Source: Pomphorhynchus laevis (taxonomy: Eukaryota; Acanthocephala; Palaeacanthocephala; Echinorhynchida; Pomphorhynchidae). Taken from it: DNA of 64,000 nucleotides. Of this stretch, positions 48,463-59,434 are shown one piece after another; the first letter of the stretch is position 1; every line of letters begins with the position of its first letter. The DNA is taken from assembly GCA_012934845.2 (NCBI GenBank), contig WNNJ02000494.1, positions 88,008 to 152,007 of the forward strand, written 5' to 3'. The translations under genes were made by a program, and so were the position numbers. The notes beneath the pieces were generated by a model, which saw only the letters and a list, made by a program, of their open reading frames with translations, made no database searches and was not told the DNA's origin.

Positions 48463-51160
48463 AAGAACCCAGTCGGTGCGGACTATGCTGGGTAAACGAG
48501 AGACGAGGAGCTCAAGAAACCACAGCCTTTGCTCTGGGGGACGTCCTCTAAAAAAGAAGATTAATCCCAAGATAGCCCAAGTGCCCCAAAGGTGCACCTG
48601 GGCTTTCTAACTCAATGACAGATGCTGAGCCCGTTTCAGGGCCCACCTAGCTTTATTCAGGATACGTTTAAGTCTATCCAGGTCAGCTTTCGCCGACCAG
48701 TTTACCGTAACGGTGAACCCCAGGTATTTTACTCGACTTGTGAAGGTAGGAAGTGGTTCAGAGGCAAATATGGAGAAGAGCGCAGAGAGTGCTAATCTCT
48801 TAAGATTTTGCTTTGCTGCAGGGGTGCCATTAAAGACAACCACCCGCAATTTGGCGGAGGTTAAAAAAATGTATATGGGTAACTGGTCTTTTAATCTTAA
48901 AAAGAAACGGCTGATGTCAGAGACTACGCCTTTGCACCTGTGTCCAGTGAACAAGACTGTGATGTCATCAGCGTACACCACTATACGTTGTACGCGTTTA
49001 GATATTTTAAAAAGGTTAATAGAGGCAGCAAGATATAAGATAGGAGAAAGTGGGAATCCTTGAGGTATACCCGTAATAGGGTAGAACTGACGCGCATCAG
49101 GGTCGTCTTCATAGTAAAATCGCTTGGTATACAGCAGGATCTCCACCCTGCTCACATTTCTCGCAGGCAACTCGAGGGACCTAAGAGAAGAGATCACATA
49201 AGGAATGAAGATGCGGTCAAAAGCAGCAGAAACGACAAGGAAAACAGTTACAACTAGACGATGGATATTATCGCGACAAAACTGTCCACCTCGCCAACTG
49301 CTGAATGAACCGAGCGACCTTTGACGAACCCATGAAAACCTGGAGGGATCAACTTACACCTACTTAAATAGTCGCGGATTTTACGAGTAAGCGCTTTTTC
49401 GTAAATAGACACGTTGGCATTTTGAATCGAAATGGGTCGCGAATATTTAGGGCATAAGCAGGATTTTTTCATAGGAATAAAAACACGCTTACTGATATTG
49501 ATGCCTGCTACATCGGATGAGGAGGCTAAAAGCATTTTCACGGCCACCTCTCTTCTCTGGTCAGCTGTCAAAAGCTGACAGACCCGAGAATAAAGTGGAG
49601 CGACGGATTTGGAGGTGCCCGGGATTAGACCCCAGGAGTTAAGGATATCCGTAATAGATAGATCCCTACTCCTGAAGTTACACCAAGGCGAGATTGATTG
49701 AGGTGATTGAGTGAATCCATAGTTGTGTAGGGCTCGTGACTCCTCTAAAACTTTATCAAGGCCTACATTCCCTATCCAACCCAATGATCTATCCTTCCAG
49801 CAAACAAACTTCTAATTCTTGAAAATCTTCCAAAGAGAAGACTGAGAAGAATTAAGGAGAGCAATACTCGCCCTATCCCTTCCCAGCTGGAACCTATATA
49901 TAGTACTCCAGTATTCATTCAAGAGGGCCTGTCAGGCGGAAGCAGAGAGATTAGAGAGGTTTAGCAATTTTGATTGGACCTTGAGTTTCGTCGGAGTGTT
50001 ATTGTGAATGCGATCTTTATAGGTAGTCAATAGAGTCGACTTAGCTTGCGAAAATAGGTAAGTATTAAGTTTGGTAAAACTCTCATTTCCTATTCGGGGG
50101 AAGAGTTGAATAGCTGTCTGAACGAAGGCTACTCTGATCGGATCAAAGTGAAACCTCCTTCGAAGCAATGTATTTTCCTCAATTCTCCAACGAATTAGGT
50201 CATGAGAGGCGACAGTTGTTGGCGCGACTGCTCCGTACAGAGGGATTTAAGCAACAACCTCGAGTGAAGCAGTAAAATGTCGAGGATGGAATTTGTTGAT
50301 GTGCCACGAAAGGTAGGGGTCGCTGGTTTTTGAATAAGATGACCGTTCGTAGCTCTGCGAAGTGATGCGTTGATCCAACGACCAGTTCTCTCGTTAAAGT
50401 CCATAAGTATAATGTCATAGGCGCTATCAATAATACCATCCAGGAGATCGCGGTTCTTGTGATCTCCCCTGGACGTATGTAGACATTGGCTAGACTGAGG
50501 CGTTTACCGTTTTTACAGAGTGAAACTACCAAACAAGACATGGCTGGACACGAGTAATTATAAAGGATGGAGGACCTTAAGGAGCATTTAGCTAAGGTTA
50601 AGAGGCCTTGAGATGAAGAGGAGTGAGGTGGGGTTATGTACGGAGTATAGTGGGAACAGATATGCTTTGGAATAAATAGAGTAATGTCTTGGGGAAGACG
50701 GATAGACCGCGTATCCTGAAGGCTATAGCATCTGCATTTCTACCAGATAAAAGTCTAAGGGCAGAAGCACCTCCCGAATTCCACTGAAGGATATTTAGTG
50801 AAAAAGGCTCACGAGTACTCTGCATTGTGATGGATTAGTTGGATGGGGGATTGCCTACCTAGACAGAGCTAGGTGCAGGAAGGTTATCCTTCCCGCCACT
50901 AGCTCTACCCTGGATCGGTACTCGCCCCTGAGCAGCGTCTTCAGTTCCCCTACGCTGTTTGCCACTCAGCATTTTATCGATCTTGATCGGAGGACAGAAT
51001 GGGCCGAAGCCCTCCTCCCACTCTTCTTTGATTCCGGTAATACTATAGAAGCCGGTACGGAGGGATTGGGTTCCACCGCACCCAGGTCCATCAGGATTAG
51101 ATTCTGTAGCTTTCTTTGTGAACTCCATGTTTCACATCAATCAATGTTATAATGTCCGCA
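48463..51160 (-). mobile_element. LINE-A copy 4
   Basis: On the minus strand: ORF1 C-terminus (51128-50859), endonuclease (50825-50195, with FSLNILQWNSGG and NVYIRPGE), pre-RT (50168-49790) and RT (49784-48607). The RT has NANVSIYEKALTRKIRDYLS, GFHGFVKGRSVHSAVGE, motif A FLVVSAAFDR (Val at the Asp position, near 49240), motif B GIPQGFPLSPILY and motif C VVYADDITVLF. It stops at about 48463, before the last 250 bp of the family, where LINE-D begins. Confidence 0.85.
48607..49784 (-). pseudogene. LINE-A copy 4 reverse transcriptase
   Basis: Two long frames cover the RT: 49784-49254 (176 codons, fingers up to the GEVDSF block) and 49197-48607 (196 codons, from SSLRSLELPARNVSRVEILL through YADD and the thumb-like LDRLKRILNKARWALKRAQH). 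They are broken around motif A. The last part is better preserved than in copies 2 and 3. Confidence 0.75.
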
Positions 51161-51489
51161 TCATCCATGCGATGAGAGGATGCTTGTGCAAAGGAGGCAG
51201 GAGTCATAGATGGCTTCTGAAAACGTTTCCTATAATAGTCAGGTCCGCCGTGGCAAAGGAGATTTTGATTTCGGAATGAAGAAACTTAACGTTATTGAAA
51301 ATTATCCTCGAAAGATAATTTGCACAAAAATTCCTTAGAAATTTATCGAATATATTATGTCGTTGTCTCGGAAGTTTAGGATAAACAATTATAAGATTCT
51401 TTTGTTTTGGTATGGGGGAAGCATCTCCCCACCACCAGAAAAAGTAGAAACGTTATTGACCCTCGTGTTGTGTTAAATTTCATCTAGAA
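51161..51489. other. Short stretch of uncertain origin
   Basis: The + frame has KFRINNYKILLFWYGGSISPPP near 51374-51440, loosely reminiscent of the LINE-A ORF1 LPPIP block. The resemblance is weak and I do not assign it. Confidence 0.25.
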
Positions 51490-51493
51490 AAGC

Positions 51494-52811
51494 TTGTTTT
51501 TCCAAAGGTTGTTTTTTACAAATGAGAGTTTTACCAAACGTAGTGAGTTGAGTTTAGAAACAATTATTACAAGTCACTGTTCTATAATGGATAAAAATGG
51601 TATAAAGGTTGAATTAGATAATAAAACTATACCTATATTATATTGGAATCCAAAATTACATAAAAATCCAATAAAACCTAGGTTCATATGTAGTGCGTTT
51701 AAATGTACATTAAAACCACTTTCTGTCTACATATGAACTTTCCACTACATATGAACCTAGGTTCATATGTAGTGCGTTTAAATGTACATTAAAACCACTT
51801 TCTGTCTATATGAATAAAATACTTAAAGTAATTAAAGCACATTTTAAAAAATATTGCAAGGTAATCGAAATTAATACTGGTATAAAACACTATTTCAGTA
51901 TTAATTCTACAAAAGAATTTTTAGAACAGACAAAAGGAATAAATTTTCAAAATATAAATACATACGATTTTAGTACGCTTTATACAAATCTAGATTTAGT
52001 AGATATTAAAGAAGCGTTAGTAAAATTAATTAACCTTATATTCGGAAAAAGATATACATATATATGTTATAATAATTATAACGCCTATCTAACAAAAATT
52101 AAACCATCAAATAAATATAAATATATGGATAAAATTGAATTAATAGAATCCTTAAATATTTTGATAAATCAAAATTATTTAAAAGTAGGGACATCTATAT
52201 TTAGACAAGTAAAAGGTGTTCCAATGGGTGGTAATAGTAGCCCAATTATAGCTGACTTGTTTTTAAGCTTTATAGAATATGAATTTGTTCATAACTGTGT
52301 AAAAAGTAAATCTAAACAATATAAATATATAAAATATATGTTTCGATACATTGATGATATATGTGTATTTAATTCTAATAATTTTTATTCAATTAGTGAG
52401 CACATTTATCCAGAAAGCCTTATTCTTAACAAAACCAATATTAATGATAAAGAAGGTGTATATCTAGATATGAACATTAAATTAACATTAACTAAAACTA
52501 CTATTAATTTATATCGTAAAGATGACATATTTAAATTTACAAGAAACATATTTTTGCATGAGCATTCATGCATACCATATAATATAAAATATAATACATT
52601 AAATAATGAAATTTTAAGAATTGCAACAATATGTAATGATATTGGCTTTCTTCAAAATCATTTAAATAATTTAATAGATACATATTTTAAACTAGGTTAC
52701 TATAAAAATAACATCAAGCAGAAAATAGTAAAATATATAAATCAACACAATAATATAAAGAATAAATTTAAACTCTTAAGTGGCAAATTTTTATGGATGG
52801 ATAATAAATAA
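51494..52811 (+). pseudogene. Penelope-like reverse transcriptase
   Basis: The upstream frame 51494-51736 has IPILYWNPKLHKNPIKPRFI. The downstream frame 51810-52811 (333 codons) has FNNINTYDFST-type motif A (INTYDFSTLYTNLDLVDIKE, about 48-67), motif B GVPMGGNSSPIIADLFL (about 136-152), and motif C FRYIDDICVF (about 172-181). LYRKDDIFKF follows, and GKFLWMDNK is the C-terminus. The two frames are separated by a local 79-bp-offset duplication (51677-51729 repeated at 51756-51808), so the RT is not intact. The gene is very AT-rich, like its surroundings and unlike the LINE-A copies. Confidence 0.8.
51743..51774. repeat. 32-bp perfect palindrome at a duplication joint
   Basis: The half-site CACTACATATGAACCT is followed by its exact reverse complement. 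It sits at the start of the second copy of the 53-bp duplicated segment (51677-51729 and 51756-51808). The spacer holds inverted scraps of the same segment. Confidence 0.9.
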
Positions 52812-52824
52812 TATACTTTGCATT

Positions 52825-52965
52825 AGAATAAGATACTAGATAGTTATTTCAGAGGAAATACATCATTAGCATGTATTTGGCCCCGCTGCTATGTTGGGTA
52901 GATGAGTTAGGGGCCGAAACCTGATAGCATAGCAGTTCCTCCTGATGACCTCTAATTCTTATTCT
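52825..52965 (+). ncRNA. Penelope-associated structured RNA, hammerhead-like
   Basis: Helices: AGAATAAGA 52825-52833 with 52957-52965; AGAG 52851-52854 with CTCT 52950-52953; ATACAT 52858-52863 with ATGTAT 52871-52876; GGCCCC 52879-52884 with 52910-52915; and CTGCTATG 52886-52893 with 52928-52935. The last two are interleaved (pseudoknot). The core strings GAAA (52855-52858), UAUU before 52878 and CUGAUGA (52942-52948) occupy positions expected of a hammerhead ribozyme opened at stem II. Against this, the first stem I pair is mismatched and one base bulges in stem II. Hammerhead motifs are known in Penelope-like elements. The motif is also present at 10860-11001. Confidence 0.45.
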
Positions 52966-53020
52966 GATACAACGTCTGTTATTTATTAGTCAATTCATAA
53001 AAATGACGTTTATTTTAAAT

Positions 53021-53051
<31 letters not shown>

Positions 53052-53160
53052 ACTTGATTTAAATTATAGAAAATCTAAAAACAATTATTAATTTTATTAT
53101 TAAATTATTAAATTTTGATTTAGCATTATTATGTTTTGTTTATTTTATAATTATATAACA

Positions 53161-53187
53161 ATACGTAGACTCAGTTAGCTGATTTAA
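53161..53187 (+). repeat. Penelope-like 3' terminal signature
   Basis: ACGTAGACTCAGTTAGCTGA followed by TTTAA marks the element end. Matches occur at 7522-7550, 7737-7762, 8641-8660, 8992-9007, 10663-10686 (-), 15214-15243 (-) and 24151-24180. Confidence 0.7.
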
Positions 53188-54246
53188 TTCATAAGAAGCA
53201 GGTCATGATCAACTCGATCAAACGCTTTTGAAAAATCGAAAAATATGATGTATGTATCTACAGAATTCGCCTTGTTTTCTGACCAGAAACAATGAGCAAA
53301 GAGCAAATTGGAGACAGTAGAGTGACCCTTTCTGAACCCGTGCTGCTCAGGAGCTAATACATTATTCCTACTGAATAAATCAACCATAAACGCATGCACA
53401 AGCCTTTCCAAAATTCGACAGCATACGCAAGTTATATTGATTGGCCTATAATTATCAACCAATGAGCGATCACCTCCTTTGAAAATCGGATGGATTACAG
53501 ACTGCTTTCAAACATTCGGAAGAGCACCATCAAGAATAGACTGTCTAAATAAGTCACACAACAGACCAAATATCGAGCTAGCCAAGCTACGTAGAGAAAC
53601 AGAAGGAAGCAAGTCGGGACCCTTGGAGTTGGATGATTTTAGGCGACATAATTCTTTATAAACGTCCCCAGGCGAGATCATTTTGGAAATGTCAAAATCA
53701 AGACAGTTGGCAGGTCAAGCAAATGACACAAGGGTGTATTGCTGTTCTACCCGGGGAATATTCTCATGCTCTACCACGGCTACATAGTGCGCAGAAAAAC
53801 GCTCCGAGAGTACATCAACAGTAGCGTCGTCAAAATGCTAAACAATCGAATATTTAGGTGCTCTACGACCGGGCACATACCTGAAAACTGATCTCACATC
53901 ATATGAGCATCGCTTTGCTAGAGATTTCTCAAACGCAAATCGTTTTTGCTTTTTCAAAGTATTAAACAAATTTCTTGTGTGCTTGTAATCATCATGTGCA
54001 CATTGACCATTCTTAAAATCTCTAAACACTGAGTTACGAGTTTTCCAAGCAGATCGCAATTCATAATCAAACCAAGCCGCCTGCTTACGGCAACCCACAT
54101 GTTTAAGAGGGGAAAATTTAACTATTAAAAAGTACAAAATCTCGAAATTGTTGCCGTGCTGCGTGTACACCTACGAGATTAGGGTTTAGCCACTGTACTT
54201 TCGATAACAGTAAGGAGACTGCAGCGATATTAGTCTTAAAACATTA
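53188..54246 (-). mobile_element. LINE-D copy 5: linker and RT N-terminal half
   Basis: On the minus strand: linker 54170-53838 (AAWFDYELRSAWKTRNSVFR, then FNTLKKQKRFAFEKSLAKRC), decayed domain 0, and then the frame 53462-53184 with NYRPINITCVCCRILERLVH, EQHGFRKGHSTVSNLLFAH and motif A FFDFSKAFDRVDHDLL. The RT is cut just after motif A by the Penelope-like element. The right end overlaps LINE-D copy 4 by about 110 bp. Confidence 0.75.
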
Positions 54247-54414
54247 ACCTTGATTTCCTTCAATTGCTTTAAATTCAAACGAACCAACTACGAATTACAT
54301 TTTAAATTCAAACAAACTATCTACATTAAAACGAACCAACTACGAATCAACTACGAATCAGCTACGAACCAACGACTTACAATTAATAAATACAAAACCG
54401 AACTTGGGATAACA
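54247..54414. repeat. Short degenerate tandem repeats
   Basis: CGAACCAACTACGAAT-like units are repeated about eight times between 54280 and 54375, with AAATTCAAAC spacers. This is simple-sequence expansion without coding. Confidence 0.6.
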
Positions 54415-55140
54415 TGCAAGCGAATACGGGTAGTTGCGCAATCTGTAGCGGATCGTTTCGCCTTAACGCATCAGGGTACACGGACCTGTGAACTTGCGCT
54501 GCTCAGGATCAGGACAGCCACCGACAGCCAGCTCTCACAACGTAATCGCATCAACTGACACAATACCTGAGTTTTTAGACGCCAACGAGAACACCTCGAA
54601 GACATCGTTTCAGTTTGAAAAGATAGACAGTTCTTGCTGCGAAAATCAAAACAGATCTTGCGAGCTTCTTTATAGGGTTTGGATGGAAACCTGTTAACAC
54701 GATAAAGCACATTCCTTGAAATCTTCACCGCCGAGTTGCCAATGTTTTTTCCTCTTTAATTCTAGAGGCATTGTGCTCAAATTCATCCAACGATTGGGAG
54801 CGTTTGCTGTGCTTTCCGAAGCTATGCCTACAGACTTCCTCAGGTCGTCATCATGCCGGAGACAACACTAGATCTAATATTCACGCGCTTATAGACAAAT
54901 TCGAAAGTGGAAGAGAGCGTGATTGCCTTTCCTCTTCGGGGTTTCGATCATCCAGGAAATTCAGAGGAGCTCATGATAAGAAAAATGAATTTATAGAAGT
55001 AATCAAATTGGCAACCATCTTTGAGTACACCTTGTCGGTTGACTCGGACATAGTTAAGGCCGCAGTATCAGCATTCTCATCCTCTTCCTCTCCTGGCTGT
55101 TTAGGTTTGAGGGCAGAACATATTCGAGATATGCTGTAGA
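54415..55140 (+). pseudogene. N-terminal region of an RT-bearing element
   Basis: The + strand shows a short Cys pair region (SCAICSGSFRL near 54435-54465), a block HRRVANVFSSLILEALC near 54725-54780 followed by WERLLCFPKLCL, and VKAAVSAFSSSSSPGCLGLR then AEHIRDML (55057-55137). The last is the pre-RT SFP-x-GS-x-GG-x-DGLR-x-x-H-x-x-DL block of a retroelement class common in cnidarian and arthropod genomes. Palm motifs are absent. It is treated as a fossil; the class is not named. Confidence 0.45.
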
Positions 55141-55214
55141 GAAATCTCTACATCATATCTCGAAGCCGGTCTGCTCCGGACCAGCAGCGATGATCGGTTT
55201 TAATTTTCAGAGAA
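55141..55214. other. Junction region
   Basis: Short transition between the RT-element piece and LINE-C copy 2. Nothing distinct was seen. Confidence 0.3.
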
Positions 55215-55217
55215 GCT

Positions 55218-56249
55218 TTAAAACATCTTCAGCACAAAACGACAGATTAGATCGGTCGAATGCATCTTAACCCTTTTCTGATTCAGAACAACACAATGTC
55301 CGCGAAGAGCAAAACATCGATGAGAACTCCTGGGCAAATAAGCTTGCCATGACACTTTCACACGTGACCTACCTTGAGTATCATCCCTCAACGATACTAG
55401 TGGAATATTCGAGCCCCTGATTTTGCGAATGTAAGAGAATAGAGCCTTGCCATCCATAGAACTCAGCTTCTCCTCAAACTGACGACGCTTCATCCTCTTG
55501 AGAGCGGTAAATCTATTCCTAATTTGTTTGAAAGACTCATAAGATTGTTGTCCACAACGAAATGAAATCCACGCATGTTTACGTGCGCGTGAGTGATACC
55601 GGAGAAGCCCATCAAACCAAGGACAAACTTCCCTATGTGTTTTAAACTTGGGAGAATGCAATATCAGTAAGTTATAGAGTGTGCTCTCAAAAACATACCA
55701 AGCCTCGTCTATTCCGCATTTATACGGATCTTGGCATCTAACCAGATTCAATTTGTAGATAATTGCGTCGAAATCAGCCTTCCAGAAGTTCAGAGGCTTA
55801 CCCTGCATGAGACTGACCGACGTTACCAGTCCAGAAAGATAATCTATGTGAGTAATATCAGACTTAAACGATGACAAGACCACGTCTTGCTGAGCAGACG
55901 ACTGGCTAGTGAAACGGGTTGCCTCACGTGCATGCTGATGCAGACCACTGTTGTGTAGAACACTCAATAAAACCGAGTTCGATGCAATGCGACTAGGAGA
56001 TGAAAACGAGTCCCAATCAATTGAGGGAATATTCAGATCTCCTAAGATTATGCATTTTATCTGTTGACCACAGAGCTTAATAAGTTCTATTAAATCATCG
56101 CTACTTGCCAAAGGAGGACGATAGAACACTAGCACATACATAGAATTGACCTGATCAAGGCACAATTTGAGGTATAAAGCCTCAATCCCATTGTCATCAC
56201 TAATCGTCTGCAAACACACTACATCAATACCTAAACTACAATATAGCAA
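55218..56249 (-). pseudogene. LINE-C endonuclease C-terminus and linker
   Basis: A 343-codon frame. It opens at LYCSLGIDVVCLQTISDDNG. The VLVFYRPP block is near 39-46, and CIILGDLNIPSIDWDSFS is near 66-83 (the GD-x-N catalytic motif of APE endonucleases). A DHxxV-like end is poorly preserved (near IDYLSGLVTSVS). Then comes the basic linker ALFSYIRKIRGSN. The N-terminal endonuclease part (ESWL..RRGGV) lies upstream at 56370-56250 in another frame. This is one of the longest open frames in the window, but the element is truncated. Confidence 0.7.
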
Positions 56250-56686
56250 TACACCCCTCCTCTTCGACCAGATCGATCACAACGAAACAGGTTATATCCA
56301 TTTATGAATAATAAGCTGTCAGGAACAAGGTCAGAGAGCCAAGATTCACTAAGAGCAATGATGATGAGAAGTAGCTATGACCTTCAATTCATCCATTATT
56401 GAAAACGTTTCGAACTTTCGAATATATAACTTTGAGCCATTTGTTGTTTTTACGATATGGCGCATTGGGTCTTATCTTACAATTCTCAGAAAAAGTTTTT
56501 ATAGCGGGGGCCATCTAAATCGTGGACGACGCTGAACTACCCAAAAATTTACAATTTGCAGATCAGATACTCCAGATTCTATCCGAGCATTTAGCTCGGT
56601 CCGAGCAACACGCCAGAGACAACGCTCAGCGAAAGACATATCTGTCAACAATCGAAATGGGGACTGCCTAAGTTTAGATCTGCGTT

Positions 56687-57718
56687 TTAACAACTCAGGA
56701 CCACTGAGAATGTACGAAAGACAACTTTCATCAAACGAGAACGTTCTTCAAGATTGTTGCGACGGCCTATCCTAAATATCGCAATAGGGCGAACTTCTGA
56801 AATATATGGATCTTCTGGAGAAATAATAACTCTCAATATTTTTTGGAATTGTTCAACATCATGGTCCACTCGAGTTTGAGCCACATCAGACGACGACTCG
56901 AGAAAGTTCGTAATAATCAAACACCGATCCCGGGAAGATTCATTAGACTTGCTGGATAAGAATGACCTGTGACTATTTAGTCGGTCAGTTTGTCGTTGAG
57001 AGAATATCTGACTGAAAACTTTTCTAAACTGTTCACTAAAAACTTTTCTAGACTGTTCACCCTCGATTGCAACCTGGTGTGGAATTTCGATACAATGAGA
57101 GTCTATATCATTGTTATCTGATTGCTTCGTGAGCGAAGGTGAGGTAGGCCATGTGGATCGTGATTTGCCAATGGAATTGACAGCTTCTTTGGTAATGACT
57201 ATTTCCGACTCAGTTTCCATACCCAGACTAGACATGATTTTACTAATTGTGAAATTCAATATCATGTCATCTGGGAGTATATGGCTGGTGTTTTTTGTAT
57301 CTCTCAGGTCCCCGTCATAGGTATGATTAAACACAATATCCTGACTTGGCATAGTTTGACAATCTTCACTTGATAGATCATTCGTATGAGTTACATCTTT
57401 AAGTGCTGTACAACTCCAACCGACGGAGTGAACATCATTGGATTCTCTGGACGTATCAGCAACAAATATGATATCGGAATTATTCGGTGTGATCCTTGAG
57501 ATATTTCGCAATAAAATCGAAGCGCTGCAATATCCACAAATAAATTTCTTATCACACATAGCCGATTGCTCGGACTCCTGAATTGAGACGGTTGTCCAGA
57601 CATCACAACCCAAGGAGTCACAACAAACGTGTTGTGTTGTGTACTTTGTATGATTTTTCGTCTTTTCCATTGTCGTGCCTGTCTTCTCTTGTCTTCGTCT
57701 ACTAGATGTTGATCCCAT
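56687..57718 (-). pseudogene. LINE-C ORF1, copy 2
   Basis: A 343-codon frame from MGSTSSRRRQEK. PHD-like Cys set at 32, 33, 38, 55, 61 and 64. A Ser/Thr-rich middle contains two similar SRKVFSE / FRKVFSQ segments near 225-240. The RNA-binding core LIITNFLESSSD, then RVDHDVEQFQKIL, is near 265-293, and IAIFRIGRRNN near 315. The frame then leaves the family reading: the expected C-terminus (SYILSGPELLKRRSKL, then DMSFAERCLWRVARTELNAR) continues in another frame from about 56730. The same shift is present in copy 1. Confidence 0.7.
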
Positions 57719-59434
57719 TTGTAGGTTGTTTGTGTGAATTTCTTTGAATTTACGTCTTTGTAATTACTTTAGATCTCAAACTTTTTTAATTAGTGAAAGT
57801 GAAATTATAATTGATCCTTCTGAAATCCTGTTTATGAAGAATCGTTCTTCTGAAATCGTTTGTATGTTTATTAGTTATCAATTTCACACGATCAAAAGTT
57901 TTCGCGAATTGTCGTAAGTTGTAGTATATAAAGTTGTCGTAGTAATCGGAGTCGTAGGTTGTCGTAGTAAGTTATCCACCGATTTATTGATCCTCACTGT
58001 ATTATCTCCTTTATATTAGCTCTCAAATGTATGTTTATTAGTTATCAAACTTTTTTAAGGAAAAAAGTTATACTATTCTATAACTTCCCTTGTTTCATTG
58101 TGTGTTTAAGCTGTTTGAATTTTTTTAGTAATCATATAAGCCCAACGCGAAAGAATGAACAAGGAGAGTGAAGTTAAGTCAGTGGACTGTCCATGAACAT
58201 ATGAAACAATAAATGTCCTAGTACAGTTTTATCTTAACATTGTGTTCTTTTCTATTTTTATATTTTTCTATTGTTGTTATCTGTGAGCGGTCAAACGAGC
58301 CATTTGGATATTATACCTGAAGTATAAATAATCAAATATTTGAATAGAATATTTACGAAGAGAAATTCGAGCTTAGTGTTGTATTTCCGATAAAATAGTG
58401 CTAGGAATAAGAAATTATAAAGATAATTTTATGTAAAAACAGATTCAATCTAAATTGTTGTAGACATTATTTCTTTACATTATTAATCGACAATGTTAAT
58501 GAAGTTCAATTTATTCTAAAGTTCTATTTATTAATATTTATATTCTTCCATATGTATGTGGAATGATGTGAGTTTGCTGACGCATCGATGAACTTGATCA
58601 CTTAAAAGCAAAAAAATTGCATCACTGGTGAGGCCTTGATTATCACAGCACTCACGGTGATGCTTCTTTAATTATCTCTAGCACGTGATCCATGCTAATA
58701 AGTCTGGATCTTAGATTATTTCACCATCTAACGTCTCGTACACATAAACATCCTGTATTTTTAAATACAGGATTCATATCATAATAAAAAAAATATTTTT
58801 AGCTACGCTGACGGCTGTGCTCACATTTGTTATCTCTAATGTGACTTTGTTTTCCAAAATTTAAGTTCATCGAGATACGCGCAGACTTTTGTAATATTGA
58901 AAATGAATTTGGAACTATCTAAGCGTAATTGGCGTATTTATAATGAAGATTTGATAGAGGATGCAACGTGATGTATATATGATCAGAACAGGCATGATTC
59001 CAAATAACTACAAATGTTCTATGTATTTTTAATTACTGTTCATGCTGGAAAGATCAAATATAACAGTATGATCATTTGCGTCTAGTGGAACACATATAAT
59101 TACATAACGATGTTTATCTGATCATTTGGTGAAAACAAGATCCAATATTCAGATGAACAAAATACAATTAACCGAATTTAGTCATTAGAATTTAACTCCA
59201 TAATTATAAAGTTAACCTCACAATAACTGAGCTAACATATTAACCCTATAATTGACTCCATATAAGTAACAACAAGATACACTAGAAAATCATGTGTTAG
59301 TGCTTTCGGAGCATCAAAAGAAGCAAATTTCAACGATTTTGGCAATGGAAATCAGCGACTCTCAAGGAAAAAAGATGACAATTAGGTAACATCTTCTCGT
59401 ATTAAGACTGGAGCAACGGTGAGTAACGTTTCTG

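Larger units (their letters stand above)
51490..53187 (+). mobile_element. Penelope-like element (endonuclease not seen)
   Basis: The RT reading spans about 51494-52811, followed by a conserved RNA motif (52825-52965) and an AT-rich tail ending in ACGTAGACTCAGTTAGCTGA (53162-53181). LINE-D sequence resumes directly to the right (53188). Two truncated relatives are in the window (7411-7550, 10660-11250). The RT wording (LYWNPKLHKNP, YDFSTLYTNL, FRYIDDICVF) is that of the invertebrate Penelope-like group with permuted domains. No GIY-YIG domain is visible, possibly because the 5' end is truncated. Confidence 0.75.
55215..57725 (-). mobile_element. LINE-C copy 2: ORF1, endonuclease and linker
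   Basis: ORF1 runs 57718-56687 with its C-terminus in another frame (56693-56499). The endonuclease and linker run 56500-55218. This copy extends about 700 bp further 3' than copy 1, into the linker (FKQIRNRFTALKRMKRRQFE, then GKALFSYIRKIRGS). The RT and 3' end are absent. From 55911 rightward it lies in the duplicated block. Confidence 0.8.

Noticed and set aside
52879-52935. HDV-like ribozyme from the interleaved helices
   Set aside because: The topology is reminiscent, but there is no P3 hairpin, no P4 and no clear catalytic C joint, and the 5' cleavage position would fall inside a flanking stem.
54250-54558. 102-codon + frame as a gene
   Set aside because: Its first half is simple tandem repeat translated; the RT-element reading in another frame explains the second half better.
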